A DNA stretch of 64,000 nt. Source: Sphingobacteriaceae bacterium (GTDB taxonomy: Bacteria; Bacteroidota; Bacteroidia; Sphingobacteriales; Sphingobacteriaceae). The notes below the pieces were generated by a model that saw nothing but the letters and a program-made list of their open reading frames with translations, was not told the origin of the DNA and did not search any database. The stretch covers positions 186,001 through 250,000 of the forward strand of contig CANHRG010000003.1 of NCBI GenBank assembly GCA_947463785.1, given 5' to 3'. The first letter of the stretch is position 1. The number at the start of each line of letters is the position of its first letter. Positions 46,193-54,714 of this stretch are shown here, piece by piece. A program made the position numbers and the translations under genes.

Positions 46193-46211
46193 TTCAATTT
46201 CTTTAAGTGAC

Positions 46212-49200
46212 TTAGAATTTAACATCGACCCCAAATGACCAAGTACGGGCTTGAGGATAAGAACCACGATCAATACCCGTATCAAAAATTCCTCCTGATA
46301 TCTCTGGGTCAAAACCTGAGTATTTAGTAAATGTGAAAGCATTCTTCACCTGTGCATACAGTCTGATTTTGCTTACGCCCATACGTTTAATAAGGCTTGA
46401 TGGAAGCGTATAACCCAATTGCACATCCTTTATTTTCACAAATGAACCATCTTCCACATAGCGGTCAGATACCCGATTGTTTTGATTGGCATCAATAAAA
46501 CTATAGCGTGGGTTACGAGCATCATTCGTGCTACCCTCACCAGTCCAACGAGCAAGCACACCACGATACTTATTGGTCATCGCCAAATTACGCTCGTAAG
46601 CTCGGTAAATATCGTTACCAATAGAAGCATAAATAAAGGTGTTAAAATCAAAAGCTTTGTAAGTAAGGTTTAAACCCCAACCCATAGTAAAGTCTGGGAA
46701 CGGGTCACCAATTTTGGTTCTATCCAAATCGGAGATTTTTCCGTCACCATTAATATCCACAAAACGAATATCACCAGGTACCGCATCTGTTTGCGTAGGT
46801 GCAGCAGCAATTTCAGCCATATTCTGGAACAAGCCCATGGTTTTAAATCCATAGAAGTATCCAGGAGTAAAGCCTTTCTCAAAACGCGTTACACTTTGGT
46901 ACGGAATACCATAACCACCACCGGTAATTAAACCATTATTGGTTTCGGTAACCTCATTTTGCGCAGTAGTAAAGGTCAGGTTTGAACTTACTTTCCAATT
47001 ACGACCTAAGGCATTGCTATAACCTAAATTCAAGTCAATACCCTTGGTCTCTGTAGTACCAATATTGGCAGTCGGTGCCGCAGCTGTACCTAAGTACAAG
47101 GATAAGCTTGGAGTAAATAACAACCCGCTGATTTTCTTCTCAAAATAATCCGCACTCAGCGAGAACTTATTTTTCATAAAAGTTATGTCAAAACCAGCAT
47201 TCAACTGTTCTTGCTTTTCCCAACCCAAATCGTCATTTCTGAACGAAGCAATAGTAGCTCCAATAGAAGTCGGGTCGTTACCAAAAGTATAACCCGCATT
47301 TTGACCTAAACCGTAGCTGTAAATCTGATTTGAGATCCGTTGAAACTGAGGGTTCACATTTTCGTTACCGGTAATACCGTAACTACCTCTAATCTTGAAA
47401 TAATTGATAAAGTCAGACTTAAAGAAGTCTTCATCAGAAACAACCCATCCTAATGAACCCGCATAAAAATTCGCGAATTTATTATTGATACCAAACGCAA
47501 ACGAACCATCTCTTCTTGCAGAGAAAGACAACAAGTATTTATCCTTGTAGTCGTAATCCAATCTCGAGAAGAAAGAAAGGTTTCTACGCTCATACTGATA
47601 AGAACCCAGATCTAAACCTGAATTCGCAGCCGTTCCAGTTGCCGACGAAATATCTGCATACTCCCAAGAATTAAAAGGCACATCCTGTCTGGTTCCACTA
47701 ACCGAATTACCGGTCACCTTAGCCATAGAGAAACCAAACACCGTTTCAAAATTGTGTACATCATTAATTTTGAAATTGTAATTACCAAAATTCTCAAAAG
47801 TGTAATTGTAGTACGAAGTCTTATACTCATACACACTGTTATGCGCTCCAGTTTTGGCAGAACCATCAGCATTCAAAGTAGAGTTGATGTGGCCTGCACC
47901 ATAAAAAGAGAGTGGCGTAAAGCTTTTACCAGTAACATCCACATTGGTATAACCATAACGAGAAGTAAGCTTTAAATTCTTTAACAACTGGTATTGCATC
48001 TCCAACTTACCATACAATTTCTTCGTATTAGATTTGTTGTACGTATCCTCCAATTGAGTTAATGGATTAAAGATTTCAGATAAGATGGTATTACTTACCC
48101 CATATTTTCCATACACTCCCGGAACAGTGTTGAATACCGGAACCGTAGGATCGAAATTCAACGCATTAGAAATAACACTGTTAATCGAGTTTTCAGGTAC
48201 ACCCGCACCGCGTATGTTCACAAAACTGGTATTGGCAATAAATTTAACTTTACTGCTCATATCAAAATTTAAGTTTGCAGTACCATTGTAACGGTCAAAA
48301 TAAGACTTGTTTTTGCCACCAACAATACCACCCTGGCCAAGGTATCCTCCAGAAATAAAATAACCCATGTTTCCGCTTCCACCCTTTGCAGTAAGTGTTT
48401 GAGAACTAATAGGCGCATTTTTAAAAATTTGATCCTGCCAATTAGTGCCTTTTCCAAGAGCAGAAAGATCAGGGAAAATAACAGCACCACCAGAAGCCAC
48501 ACTACCTTCGTTTACAATAGCTGCATACTCGGTAGCATTCAAAACACCAATAGTGCTCATTACTTGTTGCGTACCGTAGTTGGCTCCATAAGTTACTTCA
48601 GTTTGCTGATTCTTTTTCCCACTCTTCGTAGTAATAACAATCACCCCATTACCCCCTTTCACTCCATAAATAGCGGTAGTTGCAGCATCCTTCAATACGT
48701 TTACCGATTCAATATCAGCCGCATTAATAGAGTTCAGGTCATCTAAACTTTGGATAGAACCATCCACAATAACCACAGGATCTGTACCGGTGTAAGAAGG
48801 AATACCCCTAATCAATACCGTAGGTTTAGCACCTGGAGATCCCGGAGAAATAACCGTTACCCCCGATGCCCTACCCTGTAAAGCATCCTCGGCACGTACC
48901 GGTCTTAGTTTCTCAATGTCCTCACCCTTAACCGTTGAGATAGCCCCAGAAACCTTGGTGATTTTTTGTGTGCCATAACCCAGCACCACAACTTCATCCA
49001 TCACATTAGCAAAATCACTTAAAATCACTTCAATGCTCCCGGCATTTACAACCGTATAACGATACGGCTGCATACCTGTAAACGTGAAGCTCAGCGTACT
49101 ACCCTTAGCAGCGCTGATAGAAAATTTACCATTTGCATCGGTCTGCAGGACAGTCGAAGTCCCCACAACGCTAACTGTTGCACCCGGTAGGGGTTCTGAT

Positions 49201-49310
49201 GTAGACTTACTTTTAACCACACCCGAAACCGTCAGAGTTTGAGCAGCCAGGTGAGTGCCATAAAAAGCAAAAAGTAAGCTAATACAAAACAACTTGAATG
49301 TAAGTTTCAT
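46212..49310 (-). CDS. susC: SusC/RagA-family TonB-dependent transporter
   Basis: 1032 aa. Signal peptide, a carboxypeptidase-regulatory-like domain at ~25-105 (VSGVVKSKSTSEPLPGATVSVVGTSTVLQTDANGKFSI), a TonB-box-like MDEVVVLGYGTQ, a plug domain with LRPVRAEDALQGRASGV and IRGIPSYTGTDPVVIVDG, and a 22-strand barrel ending in SFGVDVKF. It imports oligosaccharides with SusD using TonB energy. First gene of the minus-strand glucan operon. Confidence 0.96.
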   Translation of the reverse strand: MKLTFKLFCISLLFAFYGTHLAAQTLTVSGVVKSKSTSEPLPGATVSVVGTSTVLQTDANGKFSISAAKGSTLSFTFTGMQPYRYTVVNAGSIEVILSDFANVMDEVVVLGYGTQKITKVSGAISTVKGEDIEKLRPVRAEDALQGRASGVTVISPGSPGAKPTVLIRGIPSYTGTDPVVIVDGSIQSLDDLNSINAADIESVNVLKDAATTAIYGVKGGNGVIVITTKSGKKNQQTEVTYGANYGTQQVMSTIGVLNATEYAAIVNEGSVASGGAVIFPDLSALGKGTNWQDQIFKNAPISSQTLTAKGGSGNMGYFISGGYLGQGGIVGGKNKSYFDRYNGTANLNFDMSSKVKFIANTSFVNIRGAGVPENSINSVISNALNFDPTVPVFNTVPGVYGKYGVSNTILSEIFNPLTQLEDTYNKSNTKKLYGKLEMQYQLLKNLKLTSRYGYTNVDVTGKSFTPLSFYGAGHINSTLNADGSAKTGAHNSVYEYKTSYYNYTFENFGNYNFKINDVHNFETVFGFSMAKVTGNSVSGTRQDVPFNSWEYADISSATGTAANSGLDLGSYQYERRNLSFFSRLDYDYKDKYLLSFSARRDGSFAFGINNKFANFYAGSLGWVVSDEDFFKSDFINYFKIRGSYGITGNENVNPQFQRISNQIYSYGLGQNAGYTFGNDPTSIGATIASFRNDDLGWEKQEQLNAGFDITFMKNKFSLSADYFEKKISGLLFTPSLSLYLGTAAAPTANIGTTETKGIDLNLGYSNALGRNWKVSSNLTFTTAQNEVTETNNGLITGGGYGIPYQSVTRFEKGFTPGYFYGFKTMGLFQNMAEIAAAPTQTDAVPGDIRFVDINGDGKISDLDRTKIGDPFPDFTMGWGLNLTYKAFDFNTFIYASIGNDIYRAYERNLAMTNKYRGVLARWTGEGSTNDARNPRYSFIDANQNNRVSDRYVEDGSFVKIKDVQLGYTLPSSLIKRMGVSKIRLYAQVKNAFTFTKYSGFDPEISGGIFDTGIDRGSYPQARTWSFGVDVKF

Positions 49311-49390
49311 ATTGTACTTGTTTTTGGTGAAATAAAATGTGTGTTAGTAATTAAAATTTATAATTGGTTAAATCAAAAATGAGCATAAGC

Positions 49391-49485
49391 ACTACATCAT
49401 CACAAATAAAGTACTACATCAATACTACATCAATTGATTTAAATGCCTGATTTTTAGTGTAGTTTTATACTACAACACTACATCT
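49391..49485. promoter_or_regulatory. ACTACATCA direct repeats in the divergent susC/regulator promoter region
   Basis: ACTACATCA occurs at 49391-49399, 49413-49421 and 49424-49432 (spacings 22 and 11 bp), with ACTACATCT at 49477-49485. An inverted pair TGTAGT (49458-49463) / ACTACA (49469-49474) lies between. The spacing close to one or two helical turns suggests a protein-binding array, most simply for the adjacent LuxR-type regulator. Confidence 0.65.
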
Positions 49486-49490
49486 AAAAA

Positions 49491-49521
49491 TTGTGTATAC
49501 TTACACAAACAGGTAAATTTG
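49491..49521 (+). promoter_or_regulatory. Promoter of the glucan-locus regulator
   Basis: TTG (49491-49493) and TAAATTTG (49514-49521, exact TAnnTTTG) are 20 bp apart. The ATG follows the -7 box after only 7 bp, so the predicted transcript has almost no leader. Confidence 0.6.
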
Positions 49522-49528
49522 AGTAGCT

Positions 49529-52417
49529 ATGAAAAAATTACTGCTGATTATTTTACTTCCACTACAACTCTTCGGGCAAAACACCATTGGCCTACCCGAG
49601 ATTGTAAACTATCCCAAAGACTGGTACAAGGCCGGTCTACAAAACTGGGATATTAAACAAGACCAGCAAGGTATCATCTATTTTGCCAATAACGAAGGAA
49701 TGCTCACATTCGACGGAAATTATTGGAACCTTTTCCCACTACCCAATAAAACAATCGTTCGCTCGCTCGAAATCAGTACAGACGGAAAAATTTATGTAGG
49801 CGGCCAAGATGAACTAGGCTATTTCTTACCCGATAATCGTGGAGTACTCAAATACCACAATCTTGTCAATACCATAGCACCCAAAGACCGCTCATTCGGC
49901 GATGTATGGGATATCGTATCCTTCAAAAACCACGTATTCTTTCGTACAAACAACAAACTATTCAAACTCACCAACAACAAAATACAAACCTACTACCCCC
50001 AATCAGAATGGACTTTTCTGGGCAAATCGGGCGAAACCCTACTCGCACACGATAACAGTACCGGACTCATGCAATTCGAAGATAATGCATGGCTAAGCAC
50101 CAACAATCAGTTGGCACTACCCAAAACAGCAATACCAACAGCATGCCTGGCCATAACTAACAACAGCATCCTAGTCACAACACTAAAACACGGTTTATTC
50201 GTATTAAAACCAACAGGCATTTTTCCATTTGCAAGCCAACAAAAAAGCCTTTTTCAAAACGAACGAATTTACTCGGCAGCCAAAATCAACCAAAACCACT
50301 TGGCCATAGCAACAAGTAACGGAGGGCTCTACATCTTAAATATTGCAGGAGATATCATACAAACATTCTCAAAAAGAGAAGGATTGCAAAACAACAACAT
50401 CCTCAGTGTTTTTACCGATCATCAAAAAAATTTGTGGTTAGGTATGGATACAGGGATCGATTTCGTGGCCTACGACAGTGCCATCAAGCAAATCAACCCC
50501 TTCTTACTCGACGCATCCGGGTATACCGCCATGGTCTACCAAAATAAGCTCTGGCTCGGTACCTCCAACGGTCTATACAACGTTGCTTTGCAAAACCTGA
50601 ACGACATCAGCTTTACCAAAGGCAACTTTACAACAGTTAACAACACCAAAGGCCAAACCTGGGGTTTGGCAAAAATCAACAATCAATTATTACTCGGCCA
50701 CCACGAAGGCGCCTTTATCCTACAAAACAACCAGGCAAAACAACTAGCAGGAAACAGTGGCTTTTGGAACTTTATTGCCCGATCAACCACCAAACCAAGC
50801 AATGAAATTATAGCAGGAACTTACAGTGGTTTAGCTGTGTTCAATACCTCAAAAGGTTTACCTCAGTTTCAGGAAGAAATTCCCGGATTCAAAGAATCAT
50901 CCCGTTTTTTAACTACAGATTCAGAAGGCCGAATTTGGGTATCACACCCCTACCATGGAGTCTATAAAATCGAAAAAAATAAATCAGGAAAATACACAAG
51001 CAAAAGTTACGGTAAAAAAGAAGGACTCCCATCTAACGTAAATAACCACGTCTATAAAATAAATAACGAAATTGTAATTGCTACCGAAGCAGGAATCTAC
51101 CAGTACCAAGCAGCCAAAGATCAATTTAACACAGCCCAATATTACAACAATCTACTAGGCAACAAAAGCATACGCTACCTCAAAGAAGACGATTATGGCA
51201 ACGTCTGGTTCATACAAGAAAAAGCAATTGGCGTAATCGATAAATCAGGCGCAAAATCACAAGTGCTCTATTTCCCCGAGTTAACCAATAAACTCCTCAG
51301 CGGATTCGAATTGATCTACCCAATTAATATGCAAAACATCATCCTATCAGGCGAAAAAGGATTCTTCAATGTCAACTTTCAAAAATACAAAGCCAATATC
51401 CCCAAACTAAGCGTGCAACTACGGCGAGTATTAATAGGCAACCAAAAAGACAGCACCATATTTGGCGGATATTACCGAACATTAACCAGCAAACAACAAC
51501 AAACCGAAAAAGATATACTCGAAATTCCAAGCCATTGGGAAACCATACGTTTTGAATTCTCCTCAACAATATTCAACAACAAATCCATACTCGAATATTC
51601 CTACCGACTAAAAGGATTAACTAAAGAATGGTCTGAATGGACAAAAAGAACCGAAAAAGAATTTACCACCCTGCCTGCAAATTCCTACACATTCGAAGTA
51701 AAAGTCAGGAATAATTTAGGAAACGAGTCACCCCCTGCCACTTACCGCTTCGAGGTACTACCACCCTGGTACCTAACATCTTGGATGAAATCCATTTATG
51801 CAGCCCTATTAATTGCAGGAATAGTATTCGTAAACCGTTGGAACAAACGCAAATTGCAGATGCAACAAGCCCGCCACGAAGAAGAACAAGAAAAATTAAA
51901 ATACATACACGATCTAGAATTAAGCAAAAGCGAGAACGAACTCGTGCTACTCAGAAACCAAAAACTAGAAGCAGAAATAAACCTCATGAACTCCGAGCTA
52001 GCCTCATCAGCCATGCACCTCGTAAAAAAAGGAGAGCTACTCACAAAAAGTAAAGAAGAACTCAGCAAAGTGTTACGCGTAGTAGAACACCCCGAAGCAA
52101 TTTCAGAACTCAAAAAAATGATGCGAAACCTGAACGAGGACGAAAAAATGGACAAAGAGTGGGAAAACTTCTCCAGACATTTCGATAAAGTACACAGCGA
52201 TTTCCTTTCCGCATTAAAAACAAAACACCCATCCATCACGCAAAACGAATTAAAACTGTGTGCTTACCTCCGAATGAATTTATCTACCAAAGAAATTGCC
52301 CAATTAACCAGCATTTCGGTCAGAGGTGTAGAAATTAGCCGCTACAGGCTCCGAAAAAAACTGCAAATACCAAGCGAAACAAACTTAGTAGACTACCTGA
52401 TCACGTTTAAATACTAA
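49529..52417 (+). CDS. Membrane-spanning transcription regulator: beta-propeller, Y_Y_Y domain, LuxR-type HTH
   Basis: 962 aa. Signal peptide (LLLIILLPLQLFGQ), about 14 propeller blades with the two-component-propeller pattern (e.g. LWLGMDTGIDFVAY, NLWLG, GRIWVSHPYHGVYKI) over residues ~30-620, a Y_Y_Y beta domain ending in YTFEVKVRNNLGNESPPATYRFEVLPPWYLT, one membrane segment (SIYAALLIAGIVFVNRW), a charged coiled coil, and a C-terminal HTH (LKLCAYLRMNLSTKEIAQLTSISVRGVEISRYRLRKKL). It has no kinase or receiver domain, so a periplasmic glycan signal would reach DNA directly. It is divergent from susC and probably controls the locus. Confidence 0.9.
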   Translation: MKKLLLIILLPLQLFGQNTIGLPEIVNYPKDWYKAGLQNWDIKQDQQGIIYFANNEGMLTFDGNYWNLFPLPNKTIVRSLEISTDGKIYVGGQDELGYFLPDNRGVLKYHNLVNTIAPKDRSFGDVWDIVSFKNHVFFRTNNKLFKLTNNKIQTYYPQSEWTFLGKSGETLLAHDNSTGLMQFEDNAWLSTNNQLALPKTAIPTACLAITNNSILVTTLKHGLFVLKPTGIFPFASQQKSLFQNERIYSAAKINQNHLAIATSNGGLYILNIAGDIIQTFSKREGLQNNNILSVFTDHQKNLWLGMDTGIDFVAYDSAIKQINPFLLDASGYTAMVYQNKLWLGTSNGLYNVALQNLNDISFTKGNFTTVNNTKGQTWGLAKINNQLLLGHHEGAFILQNNQAKQLAGNSGFWNFIARSTTKPSNEIIAGTYSGLAVFNTSKGLPQFQEEIPGFKESSRFLTTDSEGRIWVSHPYHGVYKIEKNKSGKYTSKSYGKKEGLPSNVNNHVYKINNEIVIATEAGIYQYQAAKDQFNTAQYYNNLLGNKSIRYLKEDDYGNVWFIQEKAIGVIDKSGAKSQVLYFPELTNKLLSGFELIYPINMQNIILSGEKGFFNVNFQKYKANIPKLSVQLRRVLIGNQKDSTIFGGYYRTLTSKQQQTEKDILEIPSHWETIRFEFSSTIFNNKSILEYSYRLKGLTKEWSEWTKRTEKEFTTLPANSYTFEVKVRNNLGNESPPATYRFEVLPPWYLTSWMKSIYAALLIAGIVFVNRWNKRKLQMQQARHEEEQEKLKYIHDLELSKSENELVLLRNQKLEAEINLMNSELASSAMHLVKKGELLTKSKEELSKVLRVVEHPEAISELKKMMRNLNEDEKMDKEWENFSRHFDKVHSDFLSALKTKHPSITQNELKLCAYLRMNLSTKEIAQLTSISVRGVEISRYRLRKKLQIPSETNLVDYLITFKY

Positions 52418-52472
52418 ACAAAACAAGTAACTGCAGCATGCAAGACCCAGCATAAAAATGGAATCCAAATGT

Positions 52473-52739
52473 GCTAAAATCAACACAAATGTTCCGCACT
52501 TTAGCACAATTAATCTGTAATTCTACTTTCCAATACCGGTAAGTTGCATAAGTAGCCCGCACAAACACATCTGCAATTCGTAACACAGCACAACACATCC
52601 GCACAATTGTCTACCAGTTTCGATAATCCGCACAGCTAACCCGCTAATTCGCATAACCTGTGCGCACAACCGCATACCACATCCGCACAGTCGCACCTGT
52701 AAAAGGCACACCCGCACAATAAGGAAGCACACTGCAACG
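52473..52739. repeat. 21-bp degenerate tandem array with two boxes per unit
   Basis: Counting from 52494 every 21 bp, boxes CCGCACT, CCGGTAA, CCGCACA, CCGCACA, CCGCTAA, GCGCACA, CCGCACA, AGGCACA and AAGCACA start at 52494, 52536, 52557, 52599, 52641, 52662, 52683, 52704 and 52725. A second series of boxes shifted by 8 bp starts at 52502 (TAGCACA), 52544 (TTGCATA), 52586 (CAGCACA), 52628 (CCGCACA), 52649 (TCGCATA), 52670 (CCGCATA), 52691 (TCGCACC) and 52712 (CCGCACA). That is about 12 units. 21 bp equals two helical turns, so all boxes of one series face the same side. The array fills the 349-bp gap before an HTH gene. Stop codons interrupt the plus strand, and it is not a CRISPR. Confidence 0.85.
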
Positions 52740-52766
52740 TTTAAAACTAAAATCGACAAAACAGTT

Positions 52767-53135
52767 ATGATAAAGCTCAACCTAGGCCCGCTTTTTGAAG
52801 CCCGCGGCATCGAAAAACCCTACAGCTACCTGCTAAAGAAAGGAATACCACGTCATACTGCCCAACGCATCCTGAGCGGAGAGCATACCCAACTGCACTT
52901 TCGCCATGTAGAATTGCTCTGCAAAGTACTCAATTGCAGCCCCAACGATCTGTTCATCTACATTCCCAACAAAGAAGAACAACTACCCGAAAACCACCCG
53001 CTGCATCAACTCAAAAAAGAAAGCATTGGCTTCAATTGGTTGCAAAACACCGCAAACTTACCCATCAATCAACTCCAACAACTCATCCTACAAATCAAAA
53101 CGCAACTCGATCAAAGCCCGGAGCAACACCGCTAA
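52767..53135 (+). CDS. Small XRE-type helix-turn-helix protein
   Basis: 122 aa. Residues ~5-72 form a Cro/CI-like HTH: LGPLFEARGIEKPYSYLLKKGIPRHTAQRILSGEHTQLHFRHVELLCKVLNCSPNDLFIY. The C-terminal ~45 residues are polar and may be helical (NQLQQLILQIKTQL). Related small HTH proteins are frequent in Sphingobacteriaceae as I remember, with unknown targets. It lies 28 bp after the 21-bp array, so autoregulation through the array is a natural inference. No Shine-Dalgarno site is present. Confidence 0.82.
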   Translation: MIKLNLGPLFEARGIEKPYSYLLKKGIPRHTAQRILSGEHTQLHFRHVELLCKVLNCSPNDLFIYIPNKEEQLPENHPLHQLKKESIGFNWLQNTANLPINQLQQLILQIKTQLDQSPEQHR

Positions 53136-53206
53136 AAAATGCAGCCGTATTCGTAAATACCAATCAAGCTTAGTATTTTTACAAGGCTAAAGCCCTAAAG
53201 CACATT

Positions 53207-53941
53207 ATGTTTTTTCAACCCTTCGGTAAATACATACTCCTCTTAAAAGCCGTATTCAGGCGCCCTGAAAAATGGAGCATTTACCGTAAAGAAATTTTAA
53301 AAGAAATGGTGGCAATTGGCGTAGGTTCGCTAGGCATCATCACCATCATTTCTGTGTTTTTAGGCGCCGTAACCACCGTACAAACCGCCTTCCAATTGGT
53401 GAGCAACCTCGTGCCCCGTTCAGTAATCGGTACCATCGTCCGCGATTCATCCATACTCGAACTCAGCCCCACCATCTCAGCCATTGTGCTGGCAGGTAAA
53501 GTAGGCTCAAGCGTAGCCTCACAAATAGGCACCATGCGGGTAACCGAACAAATAGATGCACTCGAAATTATGGGAATCAACTCACCCGGATACCTTATTC
53601 TACCCAAAATTATTGGTGCAGTAACCATGGTTCCCCTACTCGTAATCATATCCATTGCATTAAGTATTACCGGGGGCTACTTTGCAGGAAGTCTTTCCGG
53701 AGCAGTAACCGCACAAGATTACATTTACGGCATCACCACCGATTTCATCCCCTTCACCTTTACCGTGTGTATGGTTAAATCAGTCATGTTTGCCTTCATC
53801 ATTACCACCATATCTGCCTACCAAGGATACTATACCAGAGGGGGAGCCTTAGAAGTGGGTATTTCCAGCACACGTGGCGTAGTAATAAGCTGCATCATGA
53901 TCCTCTGTGCCGATTACGTCATCGCCCAATTGCTCTTATGA
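53207..53941 (+). CDS. mlaE: MlaE-family ABC transporter permease
   Basis: 244 aa with about five membrane segments. The MlaE/YrbE signatures are clear: GVGSLGIITIISVFLGAVTTVQ, APTISAIVLAGKVGSSVASQIGTMRVTEQIDALEIMGINSPGYLILPKI and VKSVMFAFIITTISAYQGYYTRGGALEVG. It is the permease of a phospholipid transport system between inner and outer membrane. Its stop overlaps the ATPase start by four bases (ATGA). No mlaD-type MCE protein follows here. Confidence 0.93.
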   Translation: MFFQPFGKYILLLKAVFRRPEKWSIYRKEILKEMVAIGVGSLGIITIISVFLGAVTTVQTAFQLVSNLVPRSVIGTIVRDSSILELSPTISAIVLAGKVGSSVASQIGTMRVTEQIDALEIMGINSPGYLILPKIIGAVTMVPLLVIISIALSITGGYFAGSLSGAVTAQDYIYGITTDFIPFTFTVCMVKSVMFAFIITTISAYQGYYTRGGALEVGISSTRGVVISCIMILCADYVIAQLLL

Positions 53942-54684
53942 TAGAAATCAAGAATATCCATAAAGCCTTTGGCGATCATCAAGTCATAAATGGCGTTACT
54001 GCCGAATTCCATCCCGGCATCACCAACCTCATAATTGGCGGATCCGGATCCGGAAAAACCGTATTACTCAAATGCATGGTCGGTTTACACGAGCCCGATC
54101 AAGGGAATGTGCTGTACAATGGGCGTGATTTTACCCGCATGAATTTCGAAGAACGCATTGCCATTCGTAAAGAAATAGGCATGCTCTTTCAAGGTTCGGC
54201 CCTCTTCGATTCCATGACCGTAGAAGAAAATATCCTCTTTCCGCTAAACATGTTTACCAACCAAAGTGCAGCCGAAAAACTTGAGCGGGCCAACTTTTGT
54301 TTAGAACGCGTAAACCTGGCCGGAAAGAACCACCTCTACCCTTCCGAACTATCGGGCGGAATGAAAAAACGCGTAGGTATTGCACGAGCTATCGCGATGA
54401 ATCCGAAATATTTGTTTTGCGATGAGCCCAACTCAGGACTCGACCCACGAACATCCATCGTAATTGACGAACTCATTGCCGAAATTACCGACGAATACCA
54501 AATTACCACCATCGTGGTAACCCACGACATGAACTCCGTAATGGGCATTGGCGAAAAAATCTTGTACCTCCACCAAGGCAAAAAATGGTGGGAAGGATCT
54601 AATGAAGAAATCCTCTCAGCTACCAACAAGGAACTCAACGATTTTATTTTCGCTAGTAAATTCATGAAGGCCCTAAAAAAATAG
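53938..54684 (+). CDS. mlaF: MlaF-type ABC transporter ATP-binding protein
   Basis: 248 aa. Walker A GGSGSGKTVL near residue 37, signature LSGGMKKRVGIARA, Walker B YLFCDEPNSGLDP and switch His in IVVTHDMNSV. The LSGGMKKRV form of the signature is characteristic of MlaF/MKL ATPases. It powers the adjacent MlaE permease in lipid transport that maintains outer-membrane asymmetry. Confidence 0.93.
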   Translation: MIEIKNIHKAFGDHQVINGVTAEFHPGITNLIIGGSGSGKTVLLKCMVGLHEPDQGNVLYNGRDFTRMNFEERIAIRKEIGMLFQGSALFDSMTVEENILFPLNMFTNQSAAEKLERANFCLERVNLAGKNHLYPSELSGGMKKRVGIARAIAMNPKYLFCDEPNSGLDPRTSIVIDELIAEITDEYQITTIVVTHDMNSVMGIGEKILYLHQGKKWWEGSNEEILSATNKELNDFIFASKFMKALKK

Positions 54685-54714
54685 TGAACACTCAAAGAAA
54701 CTTTAGATAAAACG

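Noticed and set aside
51796-52239. 147-codon Ser/Phe-rich frame opposite the regulator
   Set aside because: Low-complexity antisense of the Lys/Glu coiled coil; no independent support.
52418-52766. CRISPR array or coding repeat
   Set aside because: The repeated units are 21 bp with ~7-bp boxes and no unique spacers, and no cas genes are near. A minus-strand frame (52523-52810) shows a Cys/Leu-rich heptad pattern only because the DNA repeats every 21 bp; the plus strand has stops.
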